From positions 55,844,769-55,908,768 of the forward strand of contig CM023538.1 in NCBI GenBank assembly GCA_013350335.1: a stretch of 64,000 nucleotides of DNA, in the 5' to 3' direction. A program made the position numbers and the translations under genes. Below are positions 43,394-52,673 of this stretch, one piece after another. How positions within the stretch are numbered: position 1 is the stretch's first letter; each line of letters opens with the position of its first letter. The notes under the pieces are model-generated. The model was not told the origin of the DNA. It was given only the letters and a program-made list of their open reading frames with translations, and ran no database searches. Source of the DNA: Chimonanthus salicifolius (lineage: Eukaryota; Streptophyta; Magnoliopsida; Laurales; Calycanthaceae).

Positions 43394-43690
43394 TAGTGGT
43401 TCTTGGAACATTAAGCTTTGCTAAAAATTAGGTAGATAAATGATTAACTTGCTGCTATGTACATAAGGTATTTGGATTTCTAGAACGGTGTACAAGCCGT
43501 GATCGGAAGACGGTTCAAAGGAATGGTCAAACAAAGTAACATAGAGTAGGTTTCCTACCTTTATTGTAACCACATTTTCTATTTGCTGTTTTATGTTGAT
43601 TTCGATAAGTTATATGAATGTAAAGTTATGTTTCTAAATGGCATGTTTGCATAGACATCTCATGCATGGCATGGGATGATGTTGTTGTAA

Positions 43691-43846
43691 CCGGAGGCTA
43701 TACTCCATCGGGGTGTTCGAAAGACCACTGTGGGGTACCTTGATGATGAGAATCCCATCAAGAGGAATCCGGAGGCCACACTTCGTCGGGGCGTCCGAAA
43801 TACCACTGTGGGGTATCTTGACGATGAGAATCCCGTCAAGAGGAGG
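43691..43846 (+). repeat. 78-bp tandem duplication in the LTR
   Basis: Two units begin CCGGAGGC at 43691 and 43769. They share 'CCACTGTGGGGTA', 'GATGAGAATCCC' and 'TCAAGAGGA' with mainly C/T differences. Confidence 0.9.
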
Positions 43847-44556
43847 CTATGTAGAATGGTGATGGGTGAGACTCATTACATATTCATTTCATACATAGCA
43901 TGTTTTTATGGAATTTCGTCACTCATGTATTATTATATTATTTGCATGTTTTTATACTAACCTTGTGGTAGCCCTATTCGGAAACACTACTGGGCGCATT
44001 GATCTAACGCCCTATCTCTACCCTTAGTGGATGACGCAGGGAATAGGGAAGAACGAGGATCGAGAAGAAAACCAAGCATAGGAGCTTGGGCATTTTGAAT
44101 GGATTTGAATGGACTGTTTATGGACTTATATTTAAGTTATGAGGACAATGTAATTTGATAATTAGTTATGTTGGCATGTAATAATGTAGTTAAGTAGTTA
44201 CTATGGTATGATTTATTTGGATGGTTTGAAATGAATGGTAGACTAAGATTATTTATTAATATTAGAGAATTATGATTATGTACATTACTATCCTAAGTTA
44301 TAAAATGGAGTAGTCTAGGATCTATTATAACCTTAGTTAGATTAAGACTAAGTATGTTCCGCAAGCTTGTTGTACCATGTGTGGATCGATTCTTATGGAC
44401 TTAATCCATACGTACATGGGTTTTGCCAGTTAAAGGTCGGACTTTAGAAGTCCGAACTTAACTCCCGTCGTGACACTCCGCCCCGATCAATTGATTATTA
44501 TTTAAAAAAAAAAAATTATACTCTGATTTTTATGTTGAAAAGGGCGGGGTGTTACA

Positions 44557-45367
44557 GGGTTACCCTTGAGTAGGGGTAACTGTAAGCAGGGGTAATATGA
44601 CATAACAATTTTATAAGAATTAAAATTTTTTATTAAATTCATATAATATAAAAAATAAAAATAAAATTTTATGAAACATAATTGTCAAAATGTTCTATTT
44701 TTAAGAAGTGATTCTGTCCAAATTTCGAAAAGGTCTCGAGCCTCCAAAAGAGTTTGAGGTTCATGATAATCTCTTTTTGGGTAAGTAGCAATTTATTTTG
44801 TTGAATATTTATTTTAAAAGTTTGTCAATATTTTCAACGTGATGCATTTGAATGAGGGGTAAATTTTGCAGGGGTTACCCTTGAGTAGGAGTAACTGTAA
44901 GCAGGGATAACCTGACATATTAACAATTTTATGAGAATTAATATTTTTATTAAATTCATATAATATAAAAAATAAAAATTATAATTTTTTATGATGAGAT
45001 ATGTTGATATTTTTTATTTATTTATTGGGATTTAAAATAATAATATAAAAAATTCTTTATCTATTTTTTTAATGTTAGAATGCAAGTGTTCATTTTAAAT
45101 TATAATTATGAAAAATAATTTATAAAAAATAAATAATACTATTATAAGTTATATTATTAGAATTTACTTCATGAATATTATTTAATAAATATATTTAAAA
45201 AAAACTCAAAAAATATTAATATATAAGGTTACCTTGTTTTTAGTTACCAAAAAAGATTTTTTACTTATAAGCTTTTATTTTATCATTATAATTACCAAAT
45301 AAGATAAGAGTAATCACAGTTCAAGGGTCACCCCTACTCGGAATAACCCTACTAAAATTTACCTCTC
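44557..45367. mobile_element. MITE pair with GGGTTACCCTTGAGTAGG ends
   Basis: The end motif 'GGGTTACCCTTGAGTAGGGGTAAC' occurs directly after the gypsy LTR (44557) and again inside a fuller element from about 44856, which ends at 45367 with the complementary 'TAACCCTACTAAAATTTACCTC'. Outer inverted ends are GAGG(GG)TAAATTTT and AAAATTTACCTC. The gypsy LTR boundary coincides with the start of the first copy. Confidence 0.55.
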
Positions 45368-45399
45368 GATAAATTCGTTCTCGACATAATGAACTAAAT

Positions 45400-46260
45400 G
45401 TTTCAAAATTTGGCATAGAGTGGACGAATATTTTAAAATATCAAAACATATTCCGATTGTACTGATTACATGTCTTAAAACTCAATAAATATCAACTAAT
45501 GTACATCTGAGACACTTTTAAATGGGACATACTAAATTTACTATAAAATTATATCTTTTCGTACTCTTATATTGATCTGACATTAATGTAGGATAAATAA
45601 GCAAAATTTTAGAGTATTTAACACTTTTAAAATATGACAAAAATTAATATATAACTATGTGATTGTCATTTATCAATTTAATATAAATAAGATGTTGAAA
45701 GGTGAAACCCTATGTAAGGATACGAAGGATACGTGCTCGTCAAATAGTTAGTTTTAATCAATAATTTATTTTAGATCTCCATTTTATAATAAGTTTTTTT
45801 TTTTTAATTTACATATGGGAAATCAAAAGATACCCAGCGTAAAACCTCCATGGATGAGCCCACTACCCCTAGGGCGCACCAAAGTTAGACCATGGGGGCT
45901 CGAATCAGTAACTTCCGACTTCTTGAAGTGGAAGGCAACCAGATGAGCTTTATTGTTAATGTTATTTTCATTATCGTCAATCTTACTCACATCCACATCT
46001 AGTGCTTCGATGTAATTTTATTTAGACCTTATATTTATCCTTTTAAAATAATAAAAATTATACGGAGAGATATCTCCAAGTCAATAAATGAAAGAAACAA
46101 AGCTCAAAAATAAAATAAACAAAATGGGTACAATCTAATTTTTTTAAAGTGTAGCAATAAATACTTATCAACGGTATTTGACAAGAAAGTTCAAATCATA
46201 TTTATATGTAAACAAAATAAAAATTAGAGAACTTAATCCAAATTCAGAAGTGTTAAAAAT
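45400..46260 (+). repeat. Kinase-upstream repeat, copy P2
   Basis: Colinear with P1 (39619) and P3 (57067): 'TTGGCATAGAGTGGACGAAT', 'GTACATCTGAGACACTTTTAA', 'GGTGAAACCCTATGTAAGGATA', 'GAAAGTTCAAATCATATTTATATG'. It is interrupted by a minus-strand SINE at 45792-45949. Confidence 0.8.
45792..45949 (-). mobile_element. SINE, family A, in repeat copy P2
   Basis: Poly(T) then 'GAGCCCACTACCCCTAGGGCGCACCAAAG', box-B complement 'GGGGGCTCGAATC' and 'GGCAACCAGATGAGCT'. Copies P1 (about 40065-40085) and P3 (about 57512-57535) have the uninterrupted 'TTATAATGAA(G/A)TTATTTATTG' at this point and are empty sites. Confidence 0.85.
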
Positions 46261-49200
46261 GTCGTTTGCAAAAAAAAAAATTCATTTTTCTGTTTTTTTC
46301 TATTGAATGTGCAATTTAAAATTAATCTAATTGATGCTTGTTATTGAAATAATATCTTTCTAACAATTCAAATAATATGATGACTAGGATTGAGGTCTCC
46401 TCTCTCACTCTTTACCGTAAATAGAAACATAGAAGTTCACGAGTACATGGAAGTTCGCAAGTAGTATATCAGAGTGAACCAAGGGCATTGATGTAAAATA
46501 GAAATACAACCTACGTGAATCCCAATAAATGGGTCCCACCACCTACCTCTCACTCTTTTGCGTAAATGGAAACATCTATGTTCGCAAGTAGAATATCAAA
46601 CTGAAGCAGGGGCATTGACGAATGTTTTCAGAAATGGACTGTAACCAACTATTTTCGAGACATTTTGGACTCGATCTAGTCAAAATCGGTCAAGTATTAA
46701 TATAATATAAATATTATATATAATATTAAATAAGACATATTTTATCAATAATATTAATATAAATATTAAAAATAATATTTAAATTTTGAATAATTTACTA
46801 AAACGGTGAAATATATAGGATATAAATAATAATAAATATTTATATGTCAAATATACACATTTTTTAAGAGAAAAATTAAAAAAAATTAAAAATTAAAAAA
46901 ATCTTCAAAATTTTGAACCGAGCTTCGCGGTTTTTGTGTCAAAATCGCATAAAACCGCAGTTCTAATCGATTTTATGCGGTTTTGACAAGGACTGAACTG
47001 TAGCCACTGCGGTTCCGCTGTTTGGTCCGGTTCTAATAACATTGTTTTGAAGTAAAGAAAACAAACTTCTACTCTCTTTCTCTCTCTCTTTCAATAGAGA
47101 CTTCAATAAAAAGAAAGAAAGAAAGAAGAACAAAGCAATTGCAGAGAGGAATGGAGACCCTGTTTTTATGAAAATTAATTTTTAGAGTTGAGTTAGGATT
47201 AATCTTATCTCTTTTGGGGATTTTATCAAATCAAATGAAATTAAGAGATGTTTAGAAATTCAAGCATATAATCGAAACTCAAGTCTAAATAATGAAAATT
47301 TCAAAACACGGTATTAACCTGGGTTTGATCTGAAGATCTAGATAACAACCGAAGCCCCCAAGTAAACCTTGAATAAATTCACCACCAAATTCAAAAATTT
47401 GGAGAGAATAAATTTGTTCCAAAAATTGGTATTATTCCAATTGAAAAAAATCAACCAAGCACTTGTGTTTTATTTTCATCATCTTCAATATTTGTCAAAT
47501 GTATCTATTTAATTTTTAAAGTAATATCTTGTATGAAAATATTAATTGAATTGTTAAATTTAACAAGATAGTTCAAATTATATTTATATATAAACAAAAT
47601 AAAAATTAGAGAACTTATCCAAATTGAGCACTGCTAAAAATGTCATTTGCAAAGAATGTGCAATTTAAAATTCATCTAATTAGTTGATGCTTGTTATTGA
47701 AATAAAATCTTTCTAACAATTGAAATAAAAAATAATCCTCAAGAACCATAATATCTAATGAATTCAAATAATACAATGACTAGGATTAAGGTCTCCTCTT
47801 GTCATTACGTGGATCCCAATCAATGGGTCCCATCCACCTAAAAGTGAACCAGGGGCGTTGGTGTAAAATAGAAATACAACCTACGTGACTCCCAATCAAT
47901 GGGTCCCACACCTACCTCTCACTCTGTTAGTGTAAATGGAAACATCGAAGTTTGCAAGTACATGAAAGTTCGCAAGTAGAATATCAACCCGAACCAGGGG
48001 CATTGATGTAAAAAAGAGATACAACCGGGTGCTGTCTTTATTCTTAGCCACTCATACATTGTCTACAACGTTCAAGATTGCGAAGTAAAGAAAACAAAGC
48101 AATTGCAGAGAGGAATGGAGACCCCGTTCCTGTGAAAATTAATTTTTAGAGTTGAGTTAGGATTAATCTTATCTCTTTTGGTGGATTTTATCAAATCAAA
48201 TGAAATTAAGAGATGTTTAGAAATTTAATGCATATAATTGAAACTCAAATCTAAATAATGAAAATTTCAAAATACAGTACTAACTTGGATTTTATTCGAA
48301 GATCCAGATAACAACCAAAACTCTCAAGTAAACCTTGAATACATTCAAAATTTTGGAGAGAATAAATTTGTTCCAAAAATTGGTATTATTCCAATTGAAA
48401 AAAACCGACCAAGCACTTGTGCTTTTATAGAATACAAACACAAGATAATTTCTAATACACAGAATTTGATTCTAGCCTAAAACAATCTTAAACCATGCTA
48501 AGATTAAAAGATGCTTTCCTATGGTTTAGCTGTTGATGGTTGTATGTGATGGACTTCTCCTAGGTTTGAAACTTGAGTCGGGTTTTGGAGGTTGGGAAGG
48601 ATTGGAATTCTTACATAGATATGGATCATGGTTATGACACAATTGGGTACGGTAATGGGTATTTAGGTCACTTAAGGTGTGGACTAAAACCTTAGTCCAT
48701 CAAAATGAAGAGCTAATTAAATAAGATGGTCTCTGTCAATTTTATTCATGAAGTCCAATGTAATTTGCTCAATCAAGTTTGGTCTATGTTGTCTGCACCA
48801 TAAAACTCAGTGAGTTATAGAATAAAAGTAAATTTAATTTATAAAACTTGTACGAATTATCTTAGTCTATAAGATTTTGAGTCAATTTCAAGTTTTGATT
48901 TTTTTCATTTGAATTATTTCTCTATAAGGTAAATACTCTAGAGAAACATTTTTTCAAGATTTTATTTTCTGAGTTTGAAAGGTTTGACTTATACTTACCA
49001 TATTATTATTAAAACTAGAGAATTTCATATAAAAAGACTATAAACCAAAAAAGAAATTTTAAAAATATTAAATTTGATGAATTAAAAAAGATTTGCTCCA
49101 ATGTTATCATGTAATTATTTAAAATTAAAGAATTTTTTTGAATAGAACTACAAATGTAGAAAAAGAATTTACGTTTGTTTAATTTTCATGACTTTGAAAG

Positions 49201-49300
49201 GTTTGGGCCGTATTTTTTATACTATTTTAATGTCATGTAAAAATTTATGAAATGCTACTATTAATTATTTCCCAGGTACTCCTCACTAATTAGACTTGTG
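46261..49300. repeat. Duplicated kinase-upstream DNA without kinase coding
   Basis: Two partial copies of the sequence that precedes the kinase. Blocks near 46290-46620 match 47650-48010, and blocks near 47040-47460 match 48080-48420 ('GCAATTGCAGAGAGGAATGGAGACC' in pieces, 'TTAGAGTTGAGTTAGGATTAATC', 'AAATTGGTATTATTCCAATTG'). Each copy includes 'GAGAGGAATGGAG', the motif that spans the start codon of the real gene, but no kinase domain follows. From 48420 to 49300 nothing further is recognised. Confidence 0.65.
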
Positions 49301-49448
49301 AAATACTAGTTATTTTTCTGTTTTTTGTTATTAAATGTGCAATTTAAAATTCATCTAATTAATTGATGATTGTTATTGAAATAAAATCTTCTTAACAATT
49401 GAATTAAAAAAAGTCCTCATTAATGACAGGATTAGGGATTCTTGTCCT

Positions 49449-49478
49449 TACGTCATCCCAATCAAGGGGTCCCACCAC
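49449..49478 (+). promoter_or_regulatory. Conserved ACGT/CCAAT module upstream of the kinase
   Basis: TACGTCATCCCAATCAAGGG followed by GTCCCACC. The same module occurs at 46512 (TACGTGAATCCCAATAAATG), 47806 (TACGTGGATCCCAATCAATG) and 47882 (TACGTGACTCCCAATCAATG). ACGT cores bind plant bZIP factors (ABRE or as-1 types). Here the module sits directly upstream of a TATA box. Function is inferred. Confidence 0.5.
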
Positions 49479-49490
49479 CCATTGATGTAA

Positions 49491-49497
49491 TATAAAG
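49491..49497 (+). promoter_or_regulatory. TATA box of the kinase gene
   Basis: TATAAAG, 115 bp before the chosen ATG and followed by a CT-rich leader (49503-49530). This fits transcription start near 49520. Confidence 0.6.
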
Positions 49498-49605
49498 AAA
49501 ACCGCCTCCTCTCTTCCTCTTCATTCTTTCAGCGTTCAAAATTTCTGTATGTGTGTTTCAGTAGATACTTCAAGCAAAAGAAAGAAGAAGAAAGCAAAGA
49601 GAGGA

Positions 49606-50868
49606 ATGGAGTGGGTGAGAGGAGCATTGGTGGGAAGAGGCAGCTTCTGCACTGTAAATTTCGCAAACCCTAAAAAGAACAATGGCCATATGCCTCCGAC
49701 GATGGCTGTCAAATCCACCCTTCTGTCGCAGGCTTCTTGTTTGCGCAGGGAGGGAGAGATTCTTGCACGGCTTCAGGACTGCCCGCAGATTCTCCAATGT
49801 TTGGGCTCCGACATCACCACCGAGAACGGTCTTGAACTCTACAATGTGTTTCTTGAATACGTTTCAGGTGGAACCCTAGCTGACCTGATCAAGAAATCTG
49901 GTGGGCAATTGGCAGAAGCCTATGTTAGTCGCTGCGTGAGGTCGATCTTGAAAGGAATTGGATACATTCATGAGAGAGGGTTTGTTCATTGCGACATGAA
50001 GCCTCAGAATATTCTTGTCTGCTCTCCAAGTTCTTGTTCCGACATTAAGATTGCCGATTTTGGGCTGGCAAAGAAGGGAGGAGAGAAGCCGGAAAATGGG
50101 TTTCGTTTGGTCGGCACACCTCTTTACATGGCTCCCGAATCCGTGGCGAACGGAGTCTACGAGGCGCCGTCCGATATATGGTCGCTCGGATGCATAATTG
50201 CAGAGATGATCACGGGCGTGCCAGGATGGAGGTGCCCGGCAGATTCTGATATCAATGCTCTCCTGTTCCGGATTGGATTCAGCGATGAATTGCCTGAGAT
50301 TCCCTTCCAAATTTCAAAACAGGGGAGGGACTTCTTGAGCAGGTGTTTAGTCAGGGACCCCATGAAGAGATGGACGGCTGACATGCTCTTGAATCATCCC
50401 TTCGTTGCAGATGTTGCGACGGAAGGAAGAGGAAATATTTTGAAAATTGAACGTGAATCTAAGTCTCCATCTAGTGCTCTCGAGTTCCCACCCTGCTGTT
50501 CTGTTCAATCTTCCTCTTCCTTTGCCTGTTCAACATCAGAGAATTTCTTTGGAAGAAGGCAACAAGCGGAGATAGACCCAGTTGGGGTTTATTCTTCTCC
50601 CACAGATCGAATTCACCAGCTCGCGATGACAGGATCGGGTCCGAATTGGTCTGACTCTGGGGATTGGATTACTGTCAGGAAAGAAGATTCCTCTGTTTTT
50701 CAATCACAATTAAAAGAAGGCAAAGAGAAGGAAGCAACTGGCTACATTTTCTCTGGGAAAAGCGATTCTTTAACGATATTAGAAGAGATGATGACTGGTG
50801 ATGGAAGGAGAGATGAATTCAGATTTTCTGAATGGGGTTGCAGAGGAGGGATTGCCAGAATCCAATGA
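49606..50868 (+). CDS. MAPKKK15-18-type protein kinase, rearranged C-terminus
   Basis: Intronless 420-aa Ser/Thr kinase of the plant MEKK-like MAPKKK15-18 clade. Members phosphorylate MAPKKs (MKK3 in Arabidopsis) in abscisic-acid and stress cascades. Kinase domain about 3-270: Gly loop GRGSFCTV (10-17), VAIK-type K36, helix-C E49, HCDMKPQN (128-135, catalytic D130; HCD instead of HRD is usual in this clade), DFG (151-153), GTPLYMAPE (170-178), then SDIWSLGC and RWTADMLLNHPF. The clade's DWITVR motif is at 353-358. The start is set at MEWVRG, which aligns with clade N-termini, rather than the 19-codon lysine-rich extension. The last ~20 residues (DEFRFSEWGCRGGIARIQ) are read in a shifted frame, because a tandem duplication plus a 2-bp loss moved the stop to 50866. 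The catalytic part looks intact. Confidence 0.92.
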   Translation: MEWVRGALVGRGSFCTVNFANPKKNNGHMPPTMAVKSTLLSQASCLRREGEILARLQDCPQILQCLGSDITTENGLELYNVFLEYVSGGTLADLIKKSGGQLAEAYVSRCVRSILKGIGYIHERGFVHCDMKPQNILVCSPSSCSDIKIADFGLAKKGGEKPENGFRLVGTPLYMAPESVANGVYEAPSDIWSLGCIIAEMITGVPGWRCPADSDINALLFRIGFSDELPEIPFQISKQGRDFLSRCLVRDPMKRWTADMLLNHPFVADVATEGRGNILKIERESKSPSSALEFPPCCSVQSSSSFACSTSENFFGRRQQAEIDPVGVYSSPTDRIHQLAMTGSGPNWSDSGDWITVRKEDSSVFQSQLKEGKEKEATGYIFSGKSDSLTILEEMMTGDGRRDEFRFSEWGCRGGIARIQ

Positions 50869-50935
50869 TGGAAGGAGAGAGATGAATTCAGATTTTCTGA
50901 ATGGGGTTGCAGAGGAGGGATTGCCAGAATCCAAT
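50800..50935 (+). repeat. Tandem duplication in the kinase C-terminus
   Basis: Copy 1 50800-50866 (67 bp) and copy 2 50867-50935 (69 bp) are identical except that copy 2 has GGAGAGAGATG where copy 1 has GGAGAGATG. The length of copy 2 (23 codons) fits an in-frame duplication; copy 1 has lost (or copy 2 gained) one GA. Confidence 0.97.
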
Positions 50936-51217
50936 GCAAGTACCAGCTCCTCTGCCTCTGAACAAAGATTATCATTGTTATTTACTTCCTCCATTCAACT
51001 GCCTGATATGTCCAGCATTTCTCACAAGGAATCTTCCCATTCGAGACCCACTAAATCATGCTGTGGAAAGATGAGCAGATCTTTGAGGAGTCTGAGAACA
51101 GTTGAATCTCTGTTACTTGTTTGTATGAATTCAACAAAGAGCCTACATTTTCATTTACTTTGGATTGCAATTGTATTGATTCTAAGTTACACTTTAGAAA
51201 GGAATACAAGCATATGA
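50867..51217 (+). pseudogene. Former C-terminal extension of the kinase, now out of frame
   Basis: The frame after copy 2 (NSDFLNGVAEEGLPESNAS, then a Ser-rich stretch and RPTKSCCGKM) runs open to a stop at 51215-51217. It joins the kinase frame only if the GA count of copy 2 is used. It is rich in Ser/Thr like clade C-termini. Its last 25 residues are hydrophobic and may be old 3'-UTR rather than protein. Confidence 0.6.
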
Positions 51218-51340
51218 ATTTTTCTTCTTGTCACTGACATGGGTTTGAATCTGAGACTCAGTTGGAGAAGTTTTTAATTAACAGGACTTGCATGGTCGCC
51301 ATTCCATTGATTTTATTATAAATTTACATTTACGCAAGAC

Positions 51341-51528
51341 ATTTTTTTTTTAATTTATGTGTGGAAAACTGCAGGATACGTAGTGTAAAACTCCCATGAG
51401 TAAGCCCAGTACCCCTACGGCACACCAAAATTAGGCTGTTGGGGCTCGAACCTTGCAACCTCTCACTTTTTGAGGCAGGAGGTAACCAGTTGAGCTACAC
51501 CCATGTGCCAGTTGAGCTACACCCATTT
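51341..51528 (-). mobile_element. SINE, family A, with duplicated 5' end
   Basis: Poly(T) at 51341-51351, 'CCAGTACCCCTACGGCACACCAAAAT', 'GGGGCTCGAACC' (B box complement) and 'GTTGAGCTACACCCAT'. The outer 21 bp (CCAGTTGAGCTACACCCAT) are repeated in tandem at 51488 and 51509. It lies about 120 bp downstream of the kinase tail. Confidence 0.75.
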
Positions 51529-52560
51529 ATGCAAAGACATTGAAAACTGTTAGATTCTATTTAGACATATTTAGATTACTCACTTCTAGTTGTTTCCTCT
51601 TTTATTTGATTATCTTTTATTTTGTATTTTTTTCTCTATAAATAAAATTATATGGTCTCTTCATGATTGAAGAAGACACAACATTATTTTACAAAAGCCT
51701 TCATCCACGACACTATGACATATTCAATTCAAAGGTTAATAACTTGTTCATTTGCTTGCTAATATTTGGAAGTTGGAACAACAATTTTTTTTTTATACGT
51801 AAAAACCTACATGCCCCACTTCGTAGTTCTTTTAGGTAAAATCATGGATCCATTCACCACCCACGAGCACTATGGGTCAAGTTAGGCACCCCAGGAGTTC
51901 GAAAATAAGACCTCCTATAAAAGATGAGAATACCAACTACTCAAGTAAATAAAGCGACATGCATTATTTACATTCATATTAAATGCATAGTCCAAACTAT
52001 TTAGGTTGAATGAACGAATGAATGAATGGAGTCGTAAAAGAGCCACACCCAATTGAATGAATGGTTAAAATTGTTATGTGAGAAAAATTTAGGAGATCAA
52101 AATATAGCCAACCCTCATGAAATATCCACCTTGATGAATGATGAGAGACAAATTGTGCTATATTGGAAAATTATTATTATCAACCGCAGTAAGTAATTCT
52201 ATCTATCATGGGTCGATTTTATGAGTTCTTTTTTCTCCTTAAACCCTATCATAAATCATGCCATCAATCATTCTACATTCTATCATTTTTTAAAGATACG
52301 TGACTATTAGTTGGAAGCCATCTTTATGCAAAATACTATCTACTCACCAATAGTAATTTTTTTGGGATAGTAGCCTGAAAGCTTTTTTTTTCGTATGGTA
52401 GTAAGTATATTTCATTCAAAGAAATAGAAGCCCAAAATGTACAAAAATATTATACATTTGCTTCAACATTATATACTCGATATTAGATGGGCAATTCATC
52501 TATATAATAATTAACCAAATATTATATCATAATGACCTCTAAAGCCTTGAAGTACGTTTG
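51529..52560. other. Intergenic DNA, no gene seen
   Basis: AT-rich. A poly(T)-led stretch at 51786-51960 ('ACCTACATGCCCCACTTCGTAG...') may be an old minus-strand SINE. Nothing else is supported. Confidence 0.4.
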
Positions 52561-52673
52561 GTAATTCATAGGGCTGCAACAAACCCGACCCTAGAAATCA
52601 TGCAGGTCGGGTCAAGAATTTCAAGTCAGCGGATTTTAGGTCAACGGGTCGGATCGGGTTGAGAAGATAAAAA

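Larger units (their letters stand above)
40813..44556 (+). mobile_element. 3' LTR of the gypsy element, 3,744 bp
   Basis: Starts TGTAACACCC, 62 bp after the pol stop, behind an A/G-rich tract. Ends GGGCGGGGTGTTACA. The length suits Tekay-type LTRs. It carries three GTTTCAT stem-loops (41749-42032), seven GGCCAT stem-loops (42497-43393) and a 78-bp tandem duplication (43691-43846). Short frames throughout are not genes. The 5' part of the element is lost, so no target duplication pair can be tested. Confidence 0.85.

Noticed and set aside
40325..44556. Complete gypsy retrotransposon
   Set aside because: Only the last part of pol and one LTR remain, with an in-frame stop. There is no 5' LTR, gag or reverse transcriptase in the window.
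49549..49605. Kinase start at 49549 giving a 19-residue N-terminal extension
   Set aside because: The extension is low-complexity lysine-rich leader translation. Clade members begin at the M(E/N)W motif, which is the ATG at 49606.
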